A DNA stretch of 5,899 bases from an uncultured Caulobacteraceae bacterium (GTDB lineage Bacteria > Pseudomonadota > Alphaproteobacteria > Caulobacterales > Caulobacteraceae): contig CAISGS010000362.1 of NCBI GenBank assembly GCA_903884915.1, positions 1-5,899 on the forward strand, written 5' to 3'. A program made the position numbers and the translations under genes. This document shows, piece by piece, positions 1 to 5,899 of the stretch (position 1 is the first letter of the stretch; every line of letters begins with the position of its first letter). The notes beneath the pieces are model-generated. The model searched no databases. It was not told the DNA's origin and saw only the letters and a program-made list of their open reading frames with translations.

Positions 1-88
1 AGACACGGTTTCACCTTGCTTCTGAAGGACCAAGGGCCTGAGCACAGATTGAGTTCAACACCGCAGTTTTACCGGCTATAAGGCGGTC
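1..88 (+). other. Upstream region of trmFO, with a possible tail of an upstream reading frame
   Basis: No recognisable gene is visible here. Plus frame 1 is open from the window edge to a TAA at 79-81, about 26 codons ending seven bases before the trmFO ATG. It could be the tail of an upstream gene, but the translated residues resemble no family I know, and the stretch is too short to judge by codon use. The other two plus frames are closed by stops within the first 45 bases. No convincing terminator hairpin is seen. Confidence 0.3.
54..82 (+). promoter_or_regulatory. Weak candidate promoter for trmFO
   Basis: TTCAAC at 54-59 and TATAAG at 77-82 are separated by 17 bases and match a sigma-70-type promoter only moderately. 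If used, transcription would begin at or next to the ATG at 89 and give a leaderless or nearly leaderless mRNA. That conflicts with the AAGGCGG Shine-Dalgarno-like sequence at 80-86, which overlaps the proposed -10 box. Either the promoter or the ribosome binding site is therefore likely to be coincidental. This is pattern matching only. Confidence 0.2.
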
Positions 89-1462
89 ATGTCTATTGCT
101 ACTGTTCACATCATCGGTGGCGGCCTAGCCGGTTCAGAGGCGGCCTGGCAGGCGGCTGAGGCGGGCGTGCCGGTCATCCTGCACGAGATGCGCCCCGTGC
201 GCGGCACCGAGGCCCATCAGACCGAGGGCCTGGCCGAACTGGTCTGTTCCAACTCGTTCCGGTCGGACGATTGGGAACATAATGCCGTTGGCCTGCTCCA
301 TGCCGAGATGCGTCGCTGCCACTCGATCATACTCAGCTGTGCCGACGTCCATCAGGTGCCCGCGGGCGGGGCATTGGCCGTGGACCGGGAGGGCTTTTCG
401 GCGGCCGTCACCGCTCGGCTCGAAGCCCACCCCCTGATCACCATTCTGCGCGAAGAGGTCGAAGGCCTGCCGCCAGCGGACTGGAACAATGTCATTGTCG
501 CGACCGGTCCCCTGACCACCCCTGCCCTGTCGCAAGCCATCTTGGACCTGACCGGCGAGGGGCAACTGTCCTTCTTCGACGCCATCGCCCCGATCATCCA
601 TACGGACAGTATCAATATGGACATTGCGTGGCGTCAGTCGCGCTATGACAAGGAAGGCCCCGGCGGCGACAAGGCGGCCTATATCAACTGCCCCATGAAC
701 AAGGAGCAGTATGAGGCCTTCATTCAGGCCCTGCTCGACGGCCCAAAGACCGAGTTCAAAGAGTGGGAAAATGTGCCCTATTTTGACGGCTGCCTGCCTA
801 TCGAGGTGATGGCTGAGCGGGGTCATGAGACCCTGCGCTGGGGACCGCTCAAGCCCGTCGGCCTGACCAATCCGCGCGATCCGCTGGTCAAGGCCCACGC
901 CATTATCCAGCTGCGTCAAGACAATGCCTTGGGCACTCTTTACAATATGGTCGGGTTCCAGACCAAGCTGAAGCACGGCGTTCAGGCCGATGTGTTCCGC
1001 ATGATCCCAGGCCTTGAGAATGCCCAGTTCGCGCGGCTTGGCGGCCTGCACCGCAACACCTTCATCAACTCCCCTCGCCTGCTCGACACGGCCCTTCGGC
1101 TCAAGGCGCAGCCGCGCCTTCGCTTTGCCGGTCAGGTCACGGGCGTTGAGGGCTATGTCGAGAGTGCCGCTATCGGCCTGCTGGCCGGGCGCTTTGCCGC
1201 CGCGCAGGCGCTGGGTCAGGAATTGGCCCCGCCGCCGCCCACGACCGCGCTAGGCGCCCTGATCGACCATATTACCGGCGGACACCTCGAAGGCGGCGCG
1301 TTCCAACCGATGAATATCAATTACGGCCTCTTACCGCCGATGGAACCGCCCAAGATCGACCATGAGGGCAAGAAATTGCCGCTCAAGGAACGGGGGCGGG
1401 CCAAGAAGCGGCTCATGAGCGTGCGCGCTCTGGCCGATCTGGAATCCTGGCTGCAGGGTTAG
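89..1462 (+). CDS. trmFO: TrmFO, methylenetetrahydrofolate-tRNA-(uracil-54-C5)-methyltransferase (FAD-dependent)
   Basis: TrmFO makes 5-methyluridine at position 54 of the tRNA T-loop. It takes the carbon from 5,10-methylenetetrahydrofolate and reduces it with FADH2, unlike the S-adenosylmethionine enzyme TrmA. The 457-residue protein has the usual family length. It opens with the dinucleotide-binding motif [12 protein letters not shown] (residues 8-19), followed by the family signature [10 protein letters not shown]. Cys53 in that signature and Cys235 in [14 protein letters not shown] match the two functional cysteines known in the Bacillus and Thermus enzymes. [16 protein letters not shown] (347-362) is the C-terminal FAD-contact region, and [10 protein letters not shown] (408-417) is also typical. 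The ATG at 89 is supported by AAGGCGG at 80-86 and because the Rossmann motif begins at once. It is the only plus-strand gene, and its stop overlaps the stop of the opposing gene by 4 bases. The protein is cytoplasmic. Identification is very secure. Confidence 0.97.
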   Translation: MSIATVHIIGGGLAGSEAAWQAAEAGVPVILHEMRPVRGTEAHQTEGLAELVCSNSFRSDDWEHNAVGLLHAEMRRCHSIILSCADVHQVPAGGALAVDREGFSAAVTARLEAHPLITILREEVEGLPPADWNNVIVATGPLTTPALSQAILDLTGEGQLSFFDAIAPIIHTDSINMDIAWRQSRYDKEGPGGDKAAYINCPMNKEQYEAFIQALLDGPKTEFKEWENVPYFDGCLPIEVMAERGHETLRWGPLKPVGLTNPRDPLVKAHAIIQLRQDNALGTLYNMVGFQTKLKHGVQADVFRMIPGLENAQFARLGGLHRNTFINSPRLLDTALRLKAQPRLRFAGQVTGVEGYVESAAIGLLAGRFAAAQALGQELAPPPPTTALGALIDHITGGHLEGGAFQPMNINYGLLPPMEPPKIDHEGKKLPLKERGRAKKRLMSVRALADLESWLQG

Positions 1463-2163
1463 ACTTGGCCGGTCAGGCTAGCCAAGAAGATCCGCAGTGA
1501 TTTGGAGAAGGGTCCGGGCCGCTTGCCTGCACCATAGGACCGCGCCAAGGCCGCTTGGGCAATCGCCGGAAAGGCCGCAACGGGCAGATCGGCCAAAGCC
1601 GTGCGCGCGGCCTTGAGGTCGTAGTCAATCTGCCCCCGCACCCAGCCTTGTGCCAAGTCTGGTGACAACCGGCCAGCCCCAAGCAGCGCCCCAACTCCAT
1701 AGGCCCGCGCCGCGCTTCGGATGGCATGCGGGTCTGTGCCCGGAGACAGGATCGACAGGGTCAGCGCGCTAAAGACCACCTGCGTGGCATCGACATGGGC
1801 CAGCACCGCCTCTTCACTGTCCAGCATCGTGCGGCCCAGATCATCCATCCGTGCCTCGATCAGGCTGTTGAGCAGCACCGGGGACAGGGTATAACGCTCG
1901 AGCACATCGGCCAAGGCGAGGGCCGCAGGGTGGGCCCTGGGCGCGAGGCCACGGCCCATCTCATCAAGGGCCTCAGACCACCAGGTCAGACGAATTTCGC
2001 CCATAAAGGCATCACTGACCAGATCTCGAACCTTGGCCAACTCATGGTCGAAGGCGAGGATGGCCAGCACGTCGGCCCGCGCCTGCGGATCAGCTATCAG
2101 TCGGCTGGCCAACCACCGGTCGGGGTCCACGCGCTTGATCAGGCTATCAATATCGTCCGTCAT
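1459..2163 (-). CDS. Squalene/phytoene-synthase-like protein of the NDUFAF6 type; probably non-catalytic
   Basis: This 234-residue protein (from the ATG) has the all-alpha squalene/phytoene synthase fold family pattern, but in the short alphaproteobacterial form related to mitochondrial NDUFAF6, a complex I assembly factor. The best marker is the N-terminal block [20 protein letters not shown] followed by [10 protein letters not shown] (residues 37-66), the counterpart of 'FNxELAxVRxxVSEPMxGxIRLQWWREAL' in that subgroup. The paired Asp-rich DxxxD motifs that bind Mg-diphosphate in true synthases are not seen. The first site reads [10 protein letters not shown], and the second region around [12 protein letters not shown] (154-165) has no RDIxED-like motif. 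Prenyl-condensing activity is therefore doubtful, and a label of phytoene synthase would mislead. An upstream TTG at 2193 would add ten residues but lies in the T-tract of the preceding terminator, so I prefer the ATG at 2163; neither has a good Shine-Dalgarno sequence. There is no signal peptide or membrane segment. Family membership is fairly secure; the role is inferred. Confidence 0.85.
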   Translation of the reverse strand: MTDDIDSLIKRVDPDRWLASRLIADPQARADVLAILAFDHELAKVRDLVSDAFMGEIRLTWWSEALDEMGRGLAPRAHPAALALADVLERYTLSPVLLNSLIEARMDDLGRTMLDSEEAVLAHVDATQVVFSALTLSILSPGTDPHAIRSAARAYGVGALLGAGRLSPDLAQGWVRGQIDYDLKAARTALADLPVAAFPAIAQAALARSYGAGKRPGPFSKSLRIFLASLTGQV

Positions 2164-2191
2164 ATCTTTGAAATGGTCCGATTGAGCCGAC

Positions 2192-2225
2192 AAAAAAGGG
2201 GCCTGCCGTTGCCAGCAGGCCCCTT
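2192..2225 (-). terminator. Intrinsic terminator of the PuuD-like gene
   Basis: A perfect 11-bp inverted repeat (2196-2206 with 2215-2225, AAGGGGCCTGC paired with its complement) encloses an 8-base loop. Read on the minus strand, the GC-rich stem runs into six T residues (2197-2192), the classic Rho-independent layout. It begins 18 bases after the stop of the membrane-protein gene. On the plus strand there is no T-tract after the stem, so it acts in one direction. The T-tract ends about 28 bases before the ATG of the next minus-strand gene. Confidence 0.9.
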
Positions 2226-2243
2226 GATTGATTGATCCTGATC

Positions 2244-2849
2244 TTAGCCGAACAGGGTTTGGTTCATGGTCATGGTCACCAGCATGGGGATCGACAGCAG
2301 CAGGTTGGTGCGGCTGAACAGCATGGCGGTCCGGCCAGCCTTGGCCTTTGCATCGGCATCGGCCTCAACAAGGCCCAGAGCGATCTTCTGGTTTGGCCAG
2401 ATGAACAGCCAGACGTTCAAGAACATGATCGTCGCCATCCACATGCCCACGCCGATGAACACGGTCTGAGGATTGGCAAAGCCTTCCAGCGCGCCTAGCG
2501 TATAGGCCTGCACCAGATAGCCACGGTTCCAAGCCAGCACGATACCGGCCAGCAGGGTGGCCACAGCGGCCCAACGGAACCAGAACAGGGCTTCAGGGGC
2601 GATATATTTGGTCACGCCCGCCTTCAGCTCAGCCGGGACGCTTGGCATCATCCGGATCTGAACGAAGTTGAAATAGTACAGCAGGCCGATCCACAGGATG
2701 CCTGCGAAAACGTGGATCATGCGGAACACGCCTTGCCAGAAGATGGCGTCGGTGCTGCCGTGATGGACGCGGTAACCGGCGACCAAGATCAGCGCCAAGA
2801 CGACACTCACGATGATGGTGTTTCTAAAGTTTTGCAGCAGACCTGCCAT
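2244..2849 (-). CDS. Short PuuD-like (Urate_ox_N family) membrane protein without a cytochrome c domain
   Basis: This 201-residue inner-membrane protein resembles the N-terminal membrane domain of PuuD, the membrane-bound urate hydroxylase that passes electrons to a fused c-type cytochrome. About five hydrophobic segments are visible: residues 11-26, 43-63, 88-106, 130-151 and 183-197. The second holds the family-like block RMIHVFAGILWIGLLYYFNF with His46, and the C-terminal part holds SRTNLLLSIPMLVTM (179-193). Full PuuD proteins are roughly twice as long, with more helices and a C-terminal CxxCH heme site; this protein ends after the fifth helix and has no cysteine, so urate oxidation by it alone is not expected. 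The gene ends with a normal stop and has its own terminator, so it looks like a complete short form rather than a broken gene. The ATG is backed by GGGAGGA just upstream. No purine-catabolism gene is nearby. The family call is reasonable; the function is unknown. Confidence 0.8.
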   Translation of the reverse strand: MAGLLQNFRNTIIVSVVLALILVAGYRVHHGSTDAIFWQGVFRMIHVFAGILWIGLLYYFNFVQIRMMPSVPAELKAGVTKYIAPEALFWFRWAAVATLLAGIVLAWNRGYLVQAYTLGALEGFANPQTVFIGVGMWMATIMFLNVWLFIWPNQKIALGLVEADADAKAKAGRTAMLFSRTNLLLSIPMLVTMTMNQTLFG

Positions 2850-2853
2850 GTTG

Positions 2854-2860
2854 TCCTCCC
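2854..2860 (-). promoter_or_regulatory. Strong Shine-Dalgarno sequence of the PuuD-like gene
   Basis: On the minus strand GGGAGGA stands four bases before the ATG at 2849. It is the best anti-16S match in the window. It fixes this start and shows that the gene can be translated independently of the secDF genes upstream. Confidence 0.8.
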
Positions 2861-2892
2861 AAGAAGCCCACAGGAGCCTCGATTAGAGGTGC

Positions 2893-2922
2893 AATATACG
2901 GCGATTTGACACGCCCATGGAA
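2893..2922 (-). promoter_or_regulatory. Weak candidate promoter for the PuuD-like gene
   Basis: The 92-base gap between the Mth938 gene and the PuuD-like gene holds an AT-rich hexamer, TATATT on the minus strand (2898-2893), which could be a -10 box. TTCCAT lies 18 bases upstream (2922-2917), a poor match to a -35 box. It would give a leader of roughly 35-40 bases that includes the Shine-Dalgarno sequence. I see no terminator after the Mth938 gene, so read-through from secDF is equally possible. Confidence 0.25.
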
Positions 2923-2941
2923 GGGGGAATGAACAGAGGGC

Positions 2942-3298
2942 CTAAATGGCGATCAGGGCGGCCGCTAAACGTCGCCCTTCGGCGGCCAAGACATTGTACA
3001 TGCGGGCGGCTGTGGCCGTGTCCATGAACTCCAGACCAATGCCCGCCCGTTGCAGGGCCTCACGCACAGACCGGGGCGGCAGGGCCTGAACCGCGCCGGT
3101 ACCAAGCAGCACAAACTCCACCGCACCCAAACCCGCCGCAAAGACCGGCGCGAGGTGATCTGGAGTCAAGGCCTCTAGGCTTGTCGCCTGCCAAGGCTGG
3201 GCCGCATCATCAAGGATCAGCAGCGAGCCCTCATGGCGCTGGCCAGAGACCCGAAAGCCTCCGCCGCCATAGGCATCGATGGAGGGCGGATGACGCAA
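2942..3298 (-). CDS. Mth938-like (DUF498) domain protein, NDUFAF3 family
   Basis: This 118-residue soluble protein matches the single-domain Mth938/DUF498 family along its whole length. IDAYGGGGFRVSG (7-19) and GSLLIL (24-29) form the N-terminal strands, EFVLLGTG (61-68) is the central signature, and GIGLEFMDTATAARMYNVL with the following AAEGRRLAAALIA (86-117) is the C-terminal signature. The mitochondrial member NDUFAF3 helps assemble respiratory complex I, and placement beside secF/secD is a known habit of the alphaproteobacterial genes. The biochemical function of the bacterial protein is not established. The start must be the TTG at 3298: a TAA closes the frame at 3311-3313, no other start codon lies between, and the conserved region begins within seven residues. 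The gene starts four bases after the secF stop, which points to translational coupling. A complex I role is inference from homology. Confidence 0.9.
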   Translation of the reverse strand: MRHPPSIDAYGGGGFRVSGQRHEGSLLILDDAAQPWQATSLEALTPDHLAPVFAAGLGAVEFVLLGTGAVQALPPRSVREALQRAGIGLEFMDTATAARMYNVLAAEGRRLAAALIAI

Positions 3299-3302
3299 GG
3301 CC

Positions 3303-4244
3303 CTAGCCCTTTAGGACCGTAGCGATGGGCTCGGCCTCATCGTTCCGCTTCACACCCCACAGAAGGATGATCGGCGATGCGACATAAACCGATGAATAGG
3401 TGCCGATAATGATGCCGAAGATCAGGGCGATGGAGAAGCCGTGCAGGGCCTCACCGCCAAAGATCGCCAGACCCGACAGGGCCAAGATGGCGGTCACACC
3501 GGTGATGATCGTCCGGGACAGGGTCTCGTTGATCGACAGGTCGATCACATCCCGAAGCGGCATCTTCTTATATTTCCGCAAATTTTCGCGCAGGCGGTCG
3601 AAAACCACGACCGTGTCGTTCATCGAATAGCCGATAATGGTCAAGATCGCGGCGATCATGGTCAGGGTAAATTCAAGCCTCAGCAGTACGATCAGGCCAA
3701 AGGTCAAGATCACGTCGTGGAACAGGGCCACCACCGCGCCGAGACCGAACTGAAGCTCAAAGCGGAACCAGATATAGAGCAGCATCAGACCAATCGCGAC
3801 GCCCAGCGCCATGATCCCGTTGCGGAACAGCTCGCCTGACACCTTAGGCCCCACCACCTCTGTGCGCGAATAGGTCACCGGACCGATGGCCGCATTCAGG
3901 GCCGTCTTGACCCGGTCCACAGTTTGGGCCGGATCAGAGCCCTCTGGCGTCTGAAAACGGATCAGGGCGTCGTTGGGGGCGCCGAAGGCTTGAACCTGCA
4001 CATCACCCAAATTGAGCGCACCGAGCGTGGACCGCACAGTGCCCAAATTGACTGACTTAACGCCGGTATTGAGCTCGAGCACCGTTCCGCCCTTAAAGTC
4101 GATACCGAAGTTCAATCCAGGACGATAGAGCCCAACCGCGGTCGCTAAGACGGCGATTACGGACAGGACGGCTGCGGCACGCGCAAAGCCGACGAAATCC
4201 AGATTGGTCTTTTCTGGAAGCAGTTTGATGAACGGCCAGAACAT
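3303..4244 (-). CDS. secF: SecF, protein translocase subunit
   Basis: SecF pairs with SecD as an RND-superfamily, proton-motive-force-driven partner of SecYEG that pulls exported proteins through the inner membrane. From the ATG at 4244 the protein is 313 residues, the usual size. A first membrane helix (about 22-40) leads to the signature FGIDFKGG (46-53), a periplasmic domain follows, then VGPKVSGELF (131-140) and five C-terminal helices. IIGYSMNDTVVVFDRLREN (203-221) carries the conserved Asp210 in the fourth-helix region linked to proton transport. The frame runs upstream to a possible start at 4304, but that would add 20 residues overlapping the end of secD and is unlike SecF. The chosen start lies 10 bases after the secD stop and follows an AAGGCGAAG Shine-Dalgarno-like stretch that includes the secD stop bases. 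It is co-transcribed with secD and the Mth938 gene. Confidence 0.97.
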   Translation of the reverse strand: MFWPFIKLLPEKTNLDFVGFARAAAVLSVIAVLATAVGLYRPGLNFGIDFKGGTVLELNTGVKSVNLGTVRSTLGALNLGDVQVQAFGAPNDALIRFQTPEGSDPAQTVDRVKTALNAAIGPVTYSRTEVVGPKVSGELFRNGIMALGVAIGLMLLYIWFRFELQFGLGAVVALFHDVILTFGLIVLLRLEFTLTMIAAILTIIGYSMNDTVVVFDRLRENLRKYKKMPLRDVIDLSINETLSRTIITGVTAILALSGLAIFGGEALHGFSIALIFGIIIGTYSSVYVASPIILLWGVKRNDEAEPIATVLKG

Positions 4245-4254
4245 AGGCTTCGCC

Positions 4255-5850
4255 TTATACAATCGGGAGTTTTTTGGGACGAACAACGCGGAACCACCAG
4301 GCAATCAGAACCTGCGTGATCAGGACCGAGGTAAAGACCGAGGTGATAACCCCGATCGATAGGGTCCAGGCAAAGCCCCGAACGGGACCCGATCCGAACT
4401 GGAACATGATCAGGGCCGCCAAGATGGTGGTGACATTGGCGTCGATAATGGTGGTCATGGCCTTGGAATAGCCCGCCTCAGCCGCAGCGATGGGGGTTCG
4501 CCCTGCCCTGACCTCGTCACGCATCCGCTCATAGATCAGCACGTTGGCGTCAACCGCCACGGCCAGCGTCAAGATCAGGCCCGCAATACCGGGCAAGGTC
4601 AGGGTTGCTTGGGTGACGCTCATCAAGGCGACGATCAGAAGGCCATTGACGACCAAGGCCGCAGCCGCAAAGCCTCCAAACAGACCATAGGCCAAGATGA
4701 TGAAGGTAAAGATCAGCGAGGCCCCTAGAAGCGTCGAGAACTGGCCCGCCTGTACGGCATCCGCACCGAGCTCAGCGCCCACCGTGCGCTGCTCTTCGAC
4801 CTTCAGAGGGGCAGGCAAGGCACCGGCGCGCAGCAGGACGGCCAATTCATTGGCGCTGGCCTCGGTGAAGTTACCGCTGATCTGGCCAGAACCGCCGCGA
4901 ATGGGTTCATTGATGCGCGGGGCCGAGATGATCTTGCCGTCGAGGACGATGGCGAAACGCTTGCCCGTATTGTCCGCGGTGGCGTCGCCAAAGCGGCGCG
5001 CCCCTTGGCCGTTAAAGCGGAAGGACACGACCGGTTGGCCGGCCTGATCGAAGGATAGACGCGCATCGGTCAGCATCTCGCCCGACACGACTGCCCGACG
5101 CTTGACCAGTTGAACCGGCTCGGACGGCTCTTCGCTGGGCAGAAGTTCCGAGCCCGGCGGAATACGGCCCGCAGCCGCTTCCTGTAACGGGACACTGTCA
5201 TCGACCATCTGGAAGGTCAGCTTGGCGGTCTGGCCGATCACGTTCTTCAAACGCTCAGGGTTACTCTCACCCGGGGCCTGAACCACGATGCGGTTGGTGC
5301 CCTGACGGATGATGGTTGGCTCGCGGGTGCCGAGGGCATCAATCCGGCGGCGGATAATTTCGATCGATTGCTCGACCGCCTTTGCGCCCTCCGCATTCAG
5401 CGCCTCCTGTACGAGCGAAAGCTCGATGGTCTGATCGCCTAAGACCTGAAGGGTCATATCCCGACCGCCAGGTGCGCCAGCCAGCGGCTGACCCAGGCGG
5501 CTCAGGGCTTTGCGTGCCGCCTCGACTTGAGTGGGATCGGTCACCCGAACCGTGACCAAGCCATTGACCTGACCAAGGCCCGTAAAGACGATCTGTTCGG
5601 AGCGCAGGGTACCGCGCACATCCTCAAGCAGATTGGCCAAACGCTCACGCTTCAGCGCATCGGTGTCCACCTCAAGCAAAAGGTAGGAGCCACCCTGCAG
5701 GTCGAGGCCCAGATTGAGCTTCTGATGCGGAGCCCAGGCTGGAACCTGATCCATTACCGACTTGGGCAGGATGTTGGGCAAGGTGAACACAAGGCCGAAC
5801 AGAAGTGCGGCTGTACAAGCAATCACCTTCCAGCGGGCAAGATTGAGCAT
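4255..5850 (-). CDS. secD: SecD, protein translocase subunit
   Basis: SecD is the larger half of the SecDF complex. Its big periplasmic domain grips emerging polypeptides while its membrane part uses the proton gradient. The 531-residue protein is in the normal range. It has an N-terminal anchor helix (about 8-27), the signature LNLGLDLQGGSYLLLEVD (45-62), and a P1 region with IEIIRRRIDALGTREPTI (163-180). TVGAELG (356-362) marks the approach to the second helix, and helices fill about 372-518. PGIAGLILTLAVAVDANVLI (420-439), continuing into YERMRDE, is the key membrane motif, with Asp434 at the position of the essential Asp of E. coli SecD. The ATG at 5850 is chosen because the anchor helix follows directly; the frame stays open to the window edge without another sensible start, and the Shine-Dalgarno sequence is poor. 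secF follows after 10 bases. In relatives yajC lies just upstream, which would be outside this window. Confidence 0.97.
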   Translation of the reverse strand: MLNLARWKVIACTAALLFGLVFTLPNILPKSVMDQVPAWAPHQKLNLGLDLQGGSYLLLEVDTDALKRERLANLLEDVRGTLRSEQIVFTGLGQVNGLVTVRVTDPTQVEAARKALSRLGQPLAGAPGGRDMTLQVLGDQTIELSLVQEALNAEGAKAVEQSIEIIRRRIDALGTREPTIIRQGTNRIVVQAPGESNPERLKNVIGQTAKLTFQMVDDSVPLQEAAAGRIPPGSELLPSEEPSEPVQLVKRRAVVSGEMLTDARLSFDQAGQPVVSFRFNGQGARRFGDATADNTGKRFAIVLDGKIISAPRINEPIRGGSGQISGNFTEASANELAVLLRAGALPAPLKVEEQRTVGAELGADAVQAGQFSTLLGASLIFTFIILAYGLFGGFAAAALVVNGLLIVALMSVTQATLTLPGIAGLILTLAVAVDANVLIYERMRDEVRAGRTPIAAAEAGYSKAMTTIIDANVTTILAALIMFQFGSGPVRGFAWTLSIGVITSVFTSVLITQVLIAWWFRVVRPKKLPIV

Positions 5851-5899
5851 GGGCTTGGACTTTCGGCGCCTAGGGCGGGCAGCAATATCAAAAAAGACG
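5851..5899 (-). other. Upstream edge of secD; nothing firm
   Basis: Only 49 bases precede secD on the minus strand. They hold no clear ribosome binding site and no recognisable yajC tail. One minus frame closes with TGA within the first 12 bases from the edge and could be the end of an upstream gene, but three codons cannot support a call. A run of six T residues near the edge could equally be part of a terminator whose stem lies outside. Confidence 0.25.

Noticed and set aside
134..1051. A 305-codon open frame on the minus strand inside trmFO
   Set aside because: It lies antisense to a fully recognisable trmFO, shows no family resemblance and has no ribosome binding site context. Long antisense frames are common opposite GC-rich genes.
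2224..2236. Short GATT tandem repeat after the terminator stem
   Set aside because: About three copies of four bases; no more than low-complexity spacer.
1726..2498. Plus-strand frames of 169 and 88 codons opposite the synthase-like and PuuD-like genes
   Set aside because: Their translations are rich in Gly, His, Gln and Arg, as expected for an antisense shadow. They run across the terminator and opposing genes and match nothing known.
2876..2890. Small CCTC...GAGG inverted repeat before the PuuD-like gene
   Set aside because: The stem is only four pairs with no T-tract, too weak to be called a terminator or operator.
2906..2911. TTGACA on the plus strand, a perfect -35 box
   Set aside because: No acceptable -10 hexamer lies about 17 bases downstream, and no plus-strand gene follows it; probably chance.
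4245..4304. Longer SecF start at 4304
   Set aside because: It would add 20 residues overlapping the end of secD. The ATG at 4244 gives a normal SecF N-terminus and has a Shine-Dalgarno-like sequence just upstream.

Overview
The window looks like a core-genome segment of a GC-rich alphaproteobacterium, most likely from Caulobacterales or a close relative. The evidence is the gene set: a folate/FAD-type TrmFO, separate secD and secF genes rather than a secDF fusion, an Mth938/DUF498 gene directly behind secF, and the short alphaproteobacterial type of squalene/phytoene-synthase-like protein. The lineage call is inference from family resemblance. I see no insertion sequence, CRISPR array, phage gene, tRNA or rRNA.

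Layout: one gene, trmFO (89-1462), is on the plus strand. Five genes follow on the minus strand. Read in their own direction they are secD (5850-4255), secF (4244-3303), an Mth938-domain gene (3298-2942), a short PuuD-type membrane protein (2849-2244) and a squalene/phytoene-synthase-like gene (2163-1459). The last of these meets trmFO tail to tail with a 4-base overlap. secD, secF and the Mth938 gene are packed with gaps of 10 and 4 bases and are almost certainly one transcript, probably continuing from yajC beyond the right edge (not seen). The membrane-protein gene follows after 92 bases with its own strong Shine-Dalgarno sequence. It ends in a clear intrinsic terminator that lies only about 30 bases before the ATG of the last gene.

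How the genes fit together: SecD and SecF form the proton-driven accessory complex of the Sec translocon. The Mth938 protein belongs to the family of mitochondrial NDUFAF3. The squalene/phytoene-synthase-like protein resembles the non-catalytic NDUFAF6 type rather than true prenyl synthases. Both mitochondrial proteins are complex I (NADH dehydrogenase) assembly factors. The neighbourhood can therefore be read as a membrane-protein insertion and respiratory-complex biogenesis cluster, with a cytochrome-less PuuD-like membrane protein of unknown role set between the two. TrmFO, which makes 5-methyluridine-54 in tRNA, is functionally separate. Nothing here is a clearly novel system. The most interesting points are the paired assembly-factor homologues, the absence of the usual Asp motifs in the synthase-like protein, and the truncated PuuD-type protein.
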